45,705 nucleotides of DNA from a virus: positions 1 to 45,705 of the IMG/VR virus record IMGVR_UViG_3300010938_000065; one strand, 5' to 3'. How positions within the stretch are numbered: the first letter of the stretch is position 1; each line of letters opens with the position of its first letter. Below the pieces are notes generated by a model that was not told the DNA's origin, searched no databases, and saw only the letters and a list, made by a program, of their open reading frames with translations. A program made the position numbers and the translations under genes. Shown piece after piece: positions 25,214-33,380 of this stretch.

Positions 25214-25921
25214 TTAAGTTGCTATTCCTGTTCCACTACCATTAGCACTAATTCCGCAAACCTGCGAACCACCTGGAACGCACGTTCCCGTAATAGTTAC
25301 TTGCCCAGTAGAATGTTGTTCAATAAGTAATACATAGCTTTCTGCAATAGCTTGCGCTAATCTTGGCCAAAATTTTCCTTTTAATCGCGGAGCGCCTGCA
25401 ACTATAAGAGATTTAATGGCGGATGCAGAAAGTCCGCTAAATTGCCCATTATTTATTTGGCCAACCCCAGAATAAATCTGGGGATGAGTGGATACTAATG
25501 TCCAGGCTGTCGGATAATACGACATAAAAGCGTCATTGATACCAGTTACTAAAGCTAACAAAAACCGTCCAGAATTTGTAGGGCCGGGAGGAAAAGGATC
25601 GTGTGTGGTTACACCAAAATCGGCCTGAATATAACCACGAATTCTAGTATAGGCGTCTTGAATAAAAAATGAAGAATCAGTAATAATGCCAATACCAGAA
25701 CCTGTACCTGTAACCGGTGGTGAACCCTTATTTCCAGAATCGCTTGTAGTAAACGTAATTATTGGGCCACCATTTATAATGCCAAGTCCGATAGCCTGAC
25801 ACATTTCAGTATAATACGAAGGATCTCCTTGATTTAAAGGATGAATATTACTAACTGCCGCCATACGTGCATCAACGTTAGTTTGAATTAATGCCGCTAA
25901 GGCGCTTCCAGAAACTGCCAT
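25214..25921 (-). CDS. Virion-associated protein (235 aa)
   Basis: Begins MAVSGSALAALIQTNVDARM, with an amphipathic N-terminal helix, a MCQAIGLGIINGG helix, and a Gly/Ser/Thr-rich flexible segment (about residues 58-80). The C-terminus is beta- and glycine-rich (ITGTCVPGGSQVCGISANG) with two cysteines. It lies directly downstream of the spike gene and is co-oriented with hub, spike and tape measure, so it is probably a baseplate or tail component. No catalytic motif is seen. Confidence 0.65.
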   Translation of the reverse strand: MAVSGSALAALIQTNVDARMAAVSNIHPLNQGDPSYYTEMCQAIGLGIINGGPIITFTTSDSGNKGSPPVTGTGSGIGIITDSSFFIQDAYTRIRGYIQADFGVTTHDPFPPGPTNSGRFLLALVTGINDAFMSYYPTAWTLVSTHPQIYSGVGQINNGQFSGLSASAIKSLIVAGAPRLKGKFWPRLAQAIAESYVLLIEQHSTGQVTITGTCVPGGSQVCGISANGSGTGIAT

Positions 25922-25983
25922 AATTTACTCTTTTTTGAACTATATTTAAAGATTTCAAAGTATATATTACATATTCCCATAAT

Positions 25984-26940
25984 CTATCCAGATTTAACAG
26001 TAGGAACCCCCATAGTTGGGACCCCGGTAATATAATCAACTACTGGATCGGTAACATCGGTAAGAATACGCCCTGCTGAACCATTCAATTCAATTTGAGA
26101 TCCTTTCTCTACAATTCTACCTCCTGCCTGAACAGTGGTTTCTCCGCCAGAACTGGCATTAATTTTTCCAGAAGCCGTAATATTTGCGTCTGCACATTGA
26201 ATATTGGCATTTTTTTGGGCGGTAACATTAGCATTACCATCTGTAAGCACATTTACATCGCCCTTTGCCTGGATAGTTGCTACACCATTTTTATCTAATC
26301 TAAATGTAATAGTTTTATGATCGATTTGAAAAGAACCATCTGTTTCAATTTTTACAGTAGTATCTCCTTGGCTAGAATCTATAACCTTACCATTATTGTC
26401 AGTAGCGCCTCGAAATACTAGACTAGTACTGCCGTCCGTATTCACTTTAATATGAACACCATTGTATTCTCCTTCTAAATGTGGAGCACTATTAGATAAA
26501 GTGGAAGCCCTATCCGGATGACGGAGCCCCCCAAGAATAACGCCTTTACCTGTAGTTCCATCCAGACATAAGACCAGAACAACAGCACCGTCTTGACCTT
26601 TAGTATTTTCTTCGTGTCCAACAGTGCTTTTACGCGTTTGTACTCTAAAGTTCTTTTCAAAAAAATCGGCTATTGAACCAAAAGAATCTGCGGATAAGCA
26701 ATTTTTATAGGTTATTAATGCTACACCTCTATTAGCATCCTGCTCAAATACGATAACATCATATTCAGTAGATAATTTAGTAATGTTATTGACGTGAGAT
26801 ATATCATAAGACCTTACCACTATTCCTAAACGCAAGGCCGTATTATTAAAAGATTTTTGAAAACCTTTTACAAAATCATTAGGATCATGTGTTAACAATC
26901 CGTACGGTAATACCGTACCGTTATCTAAAAAATTACTCAT
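25984..26940 (-). CDS. Baseplate central spike protein, gp5/VgrG-like (318 aa)
   Basis: The N-terminal half resembles an OB-fold (YDVIVFEQDANRGVALITYK ... GAVVLVLCLDGTTGKGVILG). The C-terminal half is repetitive (VNVLTDGNANVTAQKNANI, ADANITASGKINASSGG), as expected for a triple-stranded beta-helix needle. No lysozyme domain is present, unlike T4 gp5. It starts 8 nt inside the hub gene (overlap 26933-26940), which indicates coupled translation and the usual hub-spike pairing. It should pierce the outer membrane at the tip of the tail. Confidence 0.82.
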   Translation of the reverse strand: MSNFLDNGTVLPYGLLTHDPNDFVKGFQKSFNNTALRLGIVVRSYDISHVNNITKLSTEYDVIVFEQDANRGVALITYKNCLSADSFGSIADFFEKNFRVQTRKSTVGHEENTKGQDGAVVLVLCLDGTTGKGVILGGLRHPDRASTLSNSAPHLEGEYNGVHIKVNTDGSTSLVFRGATDNNGKVIDSSQGDTTVKIETDGSFQIDHKTITFRLDKNGVATIQAKGDVNVLTDGNANVTAQKNANIQCADANITASGKINASSGGETTVQAGGRIVEKGSQIELNGSAGRILTDVTDPVVDYITGVPTMGVPTVKSG

Positions 26941-28882
26941 TTCTCTTCTTCTTTATAGTATTTGGTTTATTTGGTAATACATTAATCTGTTTAGGTTGTG
27001 GGAAAGAGGTATTAGGTTTATCTAGAGGCTTAAGCTTATCTACACTAAACCCTCTTGATGCGATAGCCTGACTTTCTGATATTCCGGGTAAAATTTGGGC
27101 ACCGTCTTTATCTGTATCATAATCATCATCGCGCTCCCTATAAGCATTTGAATTAAGCATTTCAGCATATATAGTACCATATTTAGCACTACTTGTAACA
27201 GAAACCCCTTGACTTACTTTAATAATAGTACGAAAAGTTTTTTCGCCATTAGTTGGGTTATATGTACAGTTATGTACCACCTGTTCAATATGATAGACAA
27301 TTCCTTCAAATTCTAAATTGTCACCAACAGCAATAGGGTCTGGAATTCCAGCAAAAATAAATGTACCGTTCATTTTTAGGTGGCCACCAATTTTTGCATC
27401 ACCTACAATACGTGCCCAAATAGGGCTATTAAAGGCGGTCCTATCGTGTGAACCATAAACATCAAACATACTAGCCGTAATATTTGGGCGTAAACCACTT
27501 CTTTGAATATCATTTAAATCAAATACATAATTAAGACTTTTACTTTCCAATGTATAATCTGCCCCTAAAACACCGCCCTGTATGATTCTAGCAAATAATT
27601 GTACAAAATTTACCCTAGCAGCATCATCTCTGCCGATATCTTGAGAAATTAGTAAGGCCGGATTAATTTTCCAACGAGGTAAAGTCATAAATTTAGTAAC
27701 AGGAGTATGGGCACCAACTAAATTGTCTCGCACAAAATCTTCTGATGTAAATGGGATTTGCCGTAATATTACCGTTGGCATTACCTTACCGTTTCTATCT
27801 ACTCTAAAAGTAGTAAAGAATTCATTTAATGGACCATTTATATACTGACTTAAAACATCCCACGCCTTCACCTGATTCCAATATTCTGGTAACGGCAATG
27901 CTTTACCGGCACAAGGAGTTGTCGTATAAAAGAAACGACCTCTAACCTTGCCAATTTTAGGGTTCATACCCTGAGCAATAGCGGCGTCTGAATCTGCAGA
28001 AGTATTATTCCCAGTAACTGTATAATTTTGAATACCAAATAAATAATTATAAATATCCTTAGCCGCCTCTACTTTAGTAGGTATACCAAGTAATCTGCCT
28101 ATAATAGCAGGCATAAAAAATTTATCGTTAGGAGACTGAAATTCATTACCAGTAATATTATTATCCTTATTTATCCCAGATCCTATAAAGCTTCCTATCA
28201 AAATAGATATTAAATCTTGAATATCCTGGTTTTGGTTTGCATTTACCACTTGTCCATAAGTTTCAGCAATTCTAGAAGCAAATACTAATGAACCTTGTGT
28301 CTGTAAAGTTACAGAAGGGTCAAAATAAAGCATATTATTAAATTCCGTAAATGCAAAACCTGTAATTCTAAATAGTACAGATTTAATACCATTTTTAGGA
28401 TCAACTATAGTAACAGTTCTTCTAACAGACTGAACTTTAAATAAACCTTTGAATCCATCTTTAAGTCCATTTATAGGCCCTTTGCCAGAAATTGCATTTT
28501 GATAAATCCTATCTACATCTGCGCTCCAATTAAGCATATTTACGAATACAAAGTCGCCTGGAGCTATAGCGGTTAGATAATTAGTATCCGTTTGAAGCAA
28601 CACTATTTCTACACTTGGAGTAAAAGATGATTTACTACTAGTAGTAACCACGCTTAAACAATCATTGGTGACTACTAAAGGATCTAATGTCTCTTTAAGA
28701 GCCTCTAGGGCATTAGGATTTTTATTGACAACATTGGCATTTTTAATTCTAAGAGTATCTCTATAGCGCCAACGAATAAAAGTGAGCATCCAAGATGGAC
28801 TGGTACCATTATACGAATTTAATTCGTCATTACCTAATCCAGTCGGTTCTACATTATATATAAACGCTCTAGAATCTGACAT
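26933..28882 (-). CDS. Baseplate hub protein, gp27/gpD-like (649 aa)
   Basis: Lies between the tape measure and the spike, the conserved hub position. Segments such as VEIVLLQTDTNYLTAIAPGD and IKSVLFRITGFAFTEFNNM are typical of the tube-like barrels of gp27/late-control-D proteins. The C-terminal GGHLKMNGTFIFAGIPDPIA then VGDNLEFEGIVYHIEQVVHN has the D-protein pattern of a domain that reads out co-ordinates and binds the spike. It has a long tail of charged residues ending in IKKKRNE. No lysozyme or peptidase motif is seen. Confidence 0.8.
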   Translation of the reverse strand: MSDSRAFIYNVEPTGLGNDELNSYNGTSPSWMLTFIRWRYRDTLRIKNANVVNKNPNALEALKETLDPLVVTNDCLSVVTTSSKSSFTPSVEIVLLQTDTNYLTAIAPGDFVFVNMLNWSADVDRIYQNAISGKGPINGLKDGFKGLFKVQSVRRTVTIVDPKNGIKSVLFRITGFAFTEFNNMLYFDPSVTLQTQGSLVFASRIAETYGQVVNANQNQDIQDLISILIGSFIGSGINKDNNITGNEFQSPNDKFFMPAIIGRLLGIPTKVEAAKDIYNYLFGIQNYTVTGNNTSADSDAAIAQGMNPKIGKVRGRFFYTTTPCAGKALPLPEYWNQVKAWDVLSQYINGPLNEFFTTFRVDRNGKVMPTVILRQIPFTSEDFVRDNLVGAHTPVTKFMTLPRWKINPALLISQDIGRDDAARVNFVQLFARIIQGGVLGADYTLESKSLNYVFDLNDIQRSGLRPNITASMFDVYGSHDRTAFNSPIWARIVGDAKIGGHLKMNGTFIFAGIPDPIAVGDNLEFEGIVYHIEQVVHNCTYNPTNGEKTFRTIIKVSQGVSVTSSAKYGTIYAEMLNSNAYRERDDDYDTDKDGAQILPGISESQAIASRGFSVDKLKPLDKPNTSFPQPKQINVLPNKPNTIKKKRNE

Positions 28883-28890
28883 ATTTATTA

Positions 28891-31455
28891 TTAATCGGTT
28901 GAACTATTAGATTTTGGACTATTTGCGTGTACCGGTCTTTTAGCCACTCTTTCAAACGCCCATCTCTCTAAAGAAAACAGACCTTCATAAGGATCTCTAC
29001 CGGCAACTATATTTTCTTGGATCTTAGTAGCAGCATTGGCAGCTTCTTGATCAAAACTAAAGAAGCGCTGTAATATACCTTCTTGGCTAACCTGTTCTCG
29101 AACAGTCGAAGCGCTGCGCCATAATTCTTCATTTCTACTCATACGATCTGCAGCCCTTGTAGCAGAATCTGCCAAACTATCAATAATTTTTGCCAACGTT
29201 CTTAGAGATACGCCAGCTTCACTTGCAGAAGCCGCCACGATCTTATCAAGATCAAGTCCGGTTTCTTTATCTGAAAATTTTTTATCCGTTTCTTGTTGCA
29301 CTTGAGTTCTTAATTTATCTAATTGACTCCCTAATTCTGGATGTCCTTCTTTTAATTCTTCTATAGCCTTTTGTGATTCTAAACCAATAGCATAACGAAT
29401 AGCTTCAGCTGTACTTAATCTTTTATCTATCGTTTTAGCCATACTTGCAGCTATACCTAATCCGACCTCGCCCGCTCCCTTTTTAGCAAATTTAAATGTA
29501 GTTAAATCAAGTTTTTTGCCTGCTTTTATTTGTTCTATTATATGGCGCTTGATTTCATCAACACCGGCTCTTATAGCTTTATCTCTTTGCAGACTTTTTA
29601 TAGCCACATCGTCTAATTGTTGACCTGAACGTATTTTAACTGCCTCTGCAGGAGTTAAACCGGCCTCCGTAGCAGCAGCGATAACTATTGGATTGTCAGG
29701 ATCTAATTCATCCGGTCTAAGACTAGCAAAAGCTTCAAGAAGAGCAGGGTCCTTTATTTTTCGAAAATGTTCATTACTCATTAATGAGCCAATATTTAAT
29801 GCCCCTAAATAACCTTGTGTCTGTGTTACTCCAGTTTGATAAGCCTCAAAAGCTGTTCTACCAGCTTCAATACCACGTATTGTAGGAGCACCGGTCACAA
29901 AAGCGCCCATTTGTTCAGCCAATCTACCCGCACTAGCTTCGGATATTAGACCACCTCTCGAAACGGCTTCGGCTACATTTTGCATAAATTTTCTATTCTC
30001 TTCAGCATATTTTGATTTATCTAATCCTATTTGTTGTGCGGTAGAAAAAATATCTATTAATGCATTTTTAGAAGCTTCTGGTAAGCCACCTCCTAAAGTA
30101 CCGCTCAATAAACCGAATAACTGAGTAGCATTAGTCAACCCAAGCCCACGCTGCGCTTGTAAGGCAAATACGGATTGATTAGCCATAGCGGTTGAACCGC
30201 CGGCGGCCATAATTTGATGTGCAGCTTCTACGGCCATTTCATCCCTAAAACCTGCACGTGTAGCTCGCCGTAATAAGCCTTCGGCTCCAAAATATTCTTT
30301 ATCCGTTAAACCAAGCAGTCTTTGAGTTTGAAGATCGCGCATCGTATTTTTTCGAAGTCTTTCAACCGCATCTTTCATAAATGGTGATTGTTGTTTGTAT
30401 GCTTCGAAAGCAGTATTAAGATCTTGAGCCCATTGCACGTTTTGTATTTCTCTATAACGTTCAGGATCTGTTAAAAATGCTTTACTTCTTTCAGTACCAA
30501 ATAATAAACCCCCACCAGCGCCAGCGATTCCAAGCGCGACCATACGTCCGACCACGGGAGCGGCGGCTCCAAGAGCAGACATACCTCCGATAGCAGGGGC
30601 AGCCAAGGCACTGCCCGCAATCAAACCGACACCGCCTAAAACTTTCAAAATATCTACAACTGTCTCTCTAGTTCTAACGGCATCAGCAGCTTCTGCGGCT
30701 CTTTTACGTTGTTCTTCAAACATTGATTCATAGACAAATTCTCCAGACTGCATCTGTTGAAGCATTCTACCAGTAGTGCCTCCAATAGCTTCGCCACGCA
30801 TTCTAGCTATATCTACCGGTCTACGGGCATAATCCTGAAAAAATGGCAATCCAGCCGCTAACATGCCTGCTACACCGGATATACCCATACCTATCATTCC
30901 CATACGTTCCGGCCCAGATAGCCCACCTAAAAAGTCGGCAATCCCTCTCATACCGCCACGGACTCCTCCGCCGCCAGCAGCCCCTATTTGATATGCTTCT
31001 TTTGCTTTTTGAATCAGTTCTTGATAAGATCGAGTTTGATTTTTAATGATTTGAAAAATTTTGCCCTCATTTTCCAATTTTTTATCTGATAACTTTTTCA
31101 GTTCGTTTTCAATAACTAATACATCTTTTACATTATTCTTATTTTTCTCTTTCCAGGCATTTAAATCTTTTTCCTGTTTAATTATTTCTTTTTGTGTATC
31201 AAGAAGTTTACGAAGCGTGTCTTGAGCGTCGGTTTTTGCTTTTTGTTGTGCCTGTTGATATTCTCTATATGCGGGAGTACCTGGAAGCGGCCCTAAACCT
31301 AACTGTTCAAGCTTACCAGAAATCATCCTTTGCATGGCTATTTGGTTAGGTTCTAAATTAATACGACTAAGCTGTTCTTGCGCTCGTCTAATGCCTTGAG
31401 CAAATTCTTGAGAATCCAAACTTAATTTGGCTGAAATTTCAAGTTCTTTTTTCAT
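28891..31455 (-). CDS. Tail tape-measure protein (854 aa)
   Basis: The N-terminus (ELEISAKLSLDSQEFAQGIR) is the usual tape-measure opening. A coiled-coil region follows (LDTQKEIIKQEKDLNAWKEK), then Gly/Ala-rich hydrophobic segments (GMIGMGISGVAGMLAAGLPF near residue 195, and VGLIAGSALAAPAIGG near 275) that could insert into the inner membrane, then a long helical body. At about 1.5 angstrom per residue, 854 residues would span roughly 130 nm of tail. AAGGT lies upstream of ATG. It is the first gene of the minus-strand tail operon. Confidence 0.85.
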   Translation of the reverse strand: MKKELEISAKLSLDSQEFAQGIRRAQEQLSRINLEPNQIAMQRMISGKLEQLGLGPLPGTPAYREYQQAQQKAKTDAQDTLRKLLDTQKEIIKQEKDLNAWKEKNKNNVKDVLVIENELKKLSDKKLENEGKIFQIIKNQTRSYQELIQKAKEAYQIGAAGGGGVRGGMRGIADFLGGLSGPERMGMIGMGISGVAGMLAAGLPFFQDYARRPVDIARMRGEAIGGTTGRMLQQMQSGEFVYESMFEEQRKRAAEAADAVRTRETVVDILKVLGGVGLIAGSALAAPAIGGMSALGAAAPVVGRMVALGIAGAGGGLLFGTERSKAFLTDPERYREIQNVQWAQDLNTAFEAYKQQSPFMKDAVERLRKNTMRDLQTQRLLGLTDKEYFGAEGLLRRATRAGFRDEMAVEAAHQIMAAGGSTAMANQSVFALQAQRGLGLTNATQLFGLLSGTLGGGLPEASKNALIDIFSTAQQIGLDKSKYAEENRKFMQNVAEAVSRGGLISEASAGRLAEQMGAFVTGAPTIRGIEAGRTAFEAYQTGVTQTQGYLGALNIGSLMSNEHFRKIKDPALLEAFASLRPDELDPDNPIVIAAATEAGLTPAEAVKIRSGQQLDDVAIKSLQRDKAIRAGVDEIKRHIIEQIKAGKKLDLTTFKFAKKGAGEVGLGIAASMAKTIDKRLSTAEAIRYAIGLESQKAIEELKEGHPELGSQLDKLRTQVQQETDKKFSDKETGLDLDKIVAASASEAGVSLRTLAKIIDSLADSATRAADRMSRNEELWRSASTVREQVSQEGILQRFFSFDQEAANAATKIQENIVAGRDPYEGLFSLERWAFERVAKRPVHANSPKSNSSTD

Positions 31456-31572
31456 TACAATACCTTATAAAAAAGAAAAATAAATAATCCTATTCTCTTT
31501 AAGATTCAAATTATATATATCATAAGTTAAGTATATGATAATATTAGTCAATTTATACTATATTATCACTAG

Positions 31573-31601
31573 TTGACTTATAAAGACGGTTGTTATATGA
31601 T
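31573..31601 (+). promoter_or_regulatory. Sigma70-type promoter for the 31622-33198 operon
   Basis: TTGACT (31573-31578), a 17-nt spacer and TATGAT (31596-31601), each 5 of 6 to consensus. The ATG of the first gene lies 20 nt beyond with GAAGGT between. It is in a 166-bp divergent region; no comparably good promoter is seen for the opposite tape-measure operon. It suggests host-polymerase expression of the operon. Confidence 0.7.
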
Positions 31602-31621
31602 CTGAATAAGAAGGTATTGAT

Positions 31622-31837
31622 ATGGCTGAAAAGAAAAGAAACAGCATTAAAAACCTTATTAAAAAGAAAAAACCTAAACAAAAACATGCTCTTATTACAC
31701 AAGAAGAATATTTGGAACATCTTATTATGATAAGCGAACGTAATATAACTAATCAAGGTTCAAGTATAGATGAATTTTTTCAAAATCAGGTTAATAAGTT
31801 GAAAAAAGAATTAATGGAATTGAGAAAAAATAAATGA
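31622..31837 (+). CDS. Hypothetical basic protein, 71 aa
   Basis: Very lysine-rich N-terminus (KNLIKKKKPKQKH) and a charged helical C-terminus (NKLKKELMELRKNK). GAAGGT lies about 7 nt before ATG. Its stop overlaps the next gene (ATGA at 31834). Possibly nucleic-acid or membrane binding, but there is no recognisable family. Confidence 0.75.
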   Translation: MAEKKRNSIKNLIKKKKPKQKHALITQEEYLEHLIMISERNITNQGSSIDEFFQNQVNKLKKELMELRKNK

Positions 31838-32016
31838 CATATTTTAAAGAATATATAAAATCATGGTTATATATAGCTGCTACCGTTAGTTTGATACATT
31901 TATTGCTTTGTGCCAGTGGTTTTAATGGAGGTCAATTAATTGCATGGTATCTTTTATTTTTATGCAATCTTACGGCAATAGCCGGTCCGATTAAAATAAT
32001 GATAGAAAAGCATTAA
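31834..32016 (+). CDS. Small membrane protein, 60 aa
   Basis: Two hydrophobic helices (YIAATVSLIHLLLCASGF and LIAWYLLFLCNLTAIAGPI) with a short turn, ending KIMIEKH. It overlaps the upstream gene by 4 nt (ATGA), so it is translationally coupled. It is co-expressed with an outer-membrane protein further downstream. Function unknown. Confidence 0.7.
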   Translation: MTYFKEYIKSWLYIAATVSLIHLLLCASGFNGGQLIAWYLLFLCNLTAIAGPIKIMIEKH

Positions 32017-32020
32017 ATAG

Positions 32021-32120
32021 CCGCCCATAGCGTAATGGTTAACATACAAGTTATACCTCTGACCAAAAGATGGCTACTAATATGAGTCAGATCCTGGTTC
32101 AAGTCCAGGCGGGCGGACCA
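32021..32120 (+). tRNA. Unusual tRNA-like gene (about 100 nt), anticodon not assignable
   Basis: Seen: a 6-bp acceptor stem CCGCCC (32021-32026)/GGGCGG (32111-32116), a T-arm CCTGG-TTCAAGT-CCAGG (32093-32109), and ACCA at the 3' end. The middle is not canonical. A 6-bp stem TCTGAC/GTCAGA (32058-32063, 32086-32091) encloses a 22-nt loop. A weaker alternative, CCTCT/AGATG around 32056-32072, gives loop GACCAAA but lacks U33 and has a mismatch; it would leave a long variable arm. No register has a full 5-bp stem and a U33 loop. It may be a degenerate or insertion-bearing tRNA, or a tRNA mimic. Confidence 0.5.
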
Positions 32121-32134
32121 AAATAGGAGAATGG

Positions 32135-32620
32135 GTGTTTAAAAAAATTATTTTAATAGGATCGCTATTTTCGAATATAGTCTTTGCCAACGAAATTATT
32201 GTAGATATCGGGCTGGGAGCCTTTAACACAAAAAGCGATAATATTTCACAAGTAAAAATAGCAAAAATTGGCATACAAAAAGATATATGGAATAATTTAA
32301 GGCAAAGATTCAACGTTGGCGGTTGGATAGATTCTAGAAGTCGCGATTTTAATAATAGTGTCTTAGTAGGATATCAATTAGGATTTGTGGTAAAAAATGA
32401 TATTTTCGAAGCAAACGTATTTAGTGGCCCTACAATTATCAGTAATACCGATGCTTTATTGGGCGGACATTTTCAATTTAATGAAACTGTTTTTTTTGGA
32501 ATAGTGGATAAAAACGGTAATGCTATTGGATCAGCTTGGAATCATTTTTCTAGCGCCGGCCTAGAAATGCCAAACCATGGTAGAGATTTTATGGGATTGG
32601 AAATCAAATTTACATTTTAA
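32135..32620 (+). CDS. PagL-like outer-membrane lipid A deacylase (161 aa)
   Basis: Starts at GTG, since AGGAG lies 5 nt upstream and the nearby ATG at 32131 is closed after two codons. A signal peptide ends at FA before NEI. The rest is a short beta-barrel pattern ending in Phe (EIKFTF), a barrel signature. Near the C-terminus AWNHFSSAGLEMPNHGRDF matches the PagL active-site block: H137 and S139 give H-x-S, then AGL..PN.G. The family's third catalytic Glu is an Asp (D151) at that spacing. It would remove the 3-O acyl chain of lipid A in the outer membrane. Family by motif; activity inferred. Confidence 0.7.
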   Translation: MFKKIILIGSLFSNIVFANEIIVDIGLGAFNTKSDNISQVKIAKIGIQKDIWNNLRQRFNVGGWIDSRSRDFNNSVLVGYQLGFVVKNDIFEANVFSGPTIISNTDALLGGHFQFNETVFFGIVDKNGNAIGSAWNHFSSAGLEMPNHGRDFMGLEIKFTF

Positions 32621-32622
32621 GT

Positions 32623-32928
32623 ATGAATAATATATATATTTATCCAGACGGAACTTCCAGTATGCACGAACCAAGTGATGGTCAAATATTTGTAGAATGG
32701 GATGCTAATCAAAAAGTCAAAAAAATATGGCAATGGGACGGACACAAACAACAATGGTTTGATGTTACAGTATCTGGTAGTTCCGTACCTTTTAATGGAA
32801 TAGCGTCTACATCGTCTAAAAACGGTGATGCACTACAAAAAGAAATTCCTATTAAAAAATGCGAATGTGGATCAGAAAAATGCGGTTTTTATACACATTC
32901 TTCATGGTGTCCCAAATATCAGACTTAA
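32623..32928 (+). CDS. Hypothetical cysteine-tailed protein, 101 aa
   Basis: ATG lies 2 nt after the PagL-like stop, so the two are one transcript. The N-terminal part is acidic and aromatic (FVEWDANQKVKKIWQWDG), followed by a Ser/Thr linker. The C-terminal 25 residues hold KCECGSEKCGFYTHSSWCPK, with four Cys and one His in a metal-binding arrangement. Cytoplasmic by the absence of a signal. Function unknown. Confidence 0.7.
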   Translation: MNNIYIYPDGTSSMHEPSDGQIFVEWDANQKVKKIWQWDGHKQQWFDVTVSGSSVPFNGIASTSSKNGDALQKEIPIKKCECGSEKCGFYTHSSWCPKYQT

Positions 32929-32943
32929 TCCTTTGAGGATTTC

Positions 32944-33198
32944 TTGTTATTTTTTATTATTTTATTCTTATTTTTTCCAATATTCTTTGTAATATTAATA
33001 AGTTATGAAGATGGTGTACAATTTAATCTATTGAAAAAACTATTATGTAAATTTGGATTACATAAACTTAAAGTTAAATTTGGTAAACTTAAGATAAACA
33101 AATATTATTGTCAATATTGCAAAAAACCAAGAAAGCGTCCTAAATTAACTATGATTGATGGCAGTAATAAATGGTATAAAAATAACTATAAATTCTAG
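32944..33198 (+). CDS. Single-pass membrane protein with CxxC motif (84 aa)
   Basis: Starts at TTG 32944 with GAGGA 4-5 nt upstream; no in-frame ATG exists early. A strongly hydrophobic N-terminal helix (FFIILFLFFPIFFVILIS) is followed by a basic region with CKFGLHKLK and YYCQYCKKPRK, a split Cys/His cluster that could bind zinc. It is the last gene before the TnpB element, which lies 13 bp past its stop. I infer an inner-membrane protein; role unknown. Confidence 0.65.
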   Translation: MLFFIILFLFFPIFFVILISYEDGVQFNLLKKLLCKFGLHKLKVKFGKLKINKYYCQYCKKPRKRPKLTMIDGSNKWYKNNYKF

Positions 33199-33202
33199 CA
33201 AT

Positions 33203-33211
33203 AAATTTTAA
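33203..33211. repeat. 9-bp direct repeat (AAATTTTAA), left flank of mobile element
   Basis: The identical 9 bp lie immediately outside both ends of the element (33203-33211 and 34331-34339) in the same orientation, as a target-site duplication would. AT-rich sequence makes chance agreement possible but unlikely at full length directly on both edges. Confidence 0.6.
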
Positions 33212-33380
33212 CAACCTGCCCCACTAGGCTGCGCCTAGCAGGACTCCTTTCAGGGGATTGATCGCCTTCTTACGAAGGCTCTCCTGTCCCTTTCGAGCTA
33301 TGTTGACCGCAGCATTGAAGTCAGCGTGCAACTCACTGTTACATGACGTGCAACGAAACGTTGCACGGTTCACTCGACTC
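33212..33380 (-). ncRNA. Candidate omega (re)RNA scaffold at the 3' end of tnpB
   Basis: TnpB elements encode a guide RNA scaffold overlapping the 3' end of tnpB and the element end. Only 12 bp separate the tnpB stop from the edge, so the scaffold must lie inside the coding sequence. Strong hairpins are there: GCCTTC-TTAC-GAAGGC (33264-33279) and CTAGGC-TGC-GCCTAG (33224-33238), the latter enclosed by CCTGC/GCAGG (33215-33219, 33238-33242). The guide would be the minus-strand sequence outward from 33211. The 5' limit is a guess. Confidence 0.35.

Noticed and set aside
31519-31551. Divergent promoter for the tape-measure operon (TTGACT with TATGAT on minus strand)
   Set aside because: The spacer is 21 nt and the alternative TATACT has only 10; neither is convincing.
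32058-32091. Group I or group II intron in the tRNA-like gene
   Set aside because: The insert is far too short and has no intron core; a small insertion or degenerate arm is the simpler reading.
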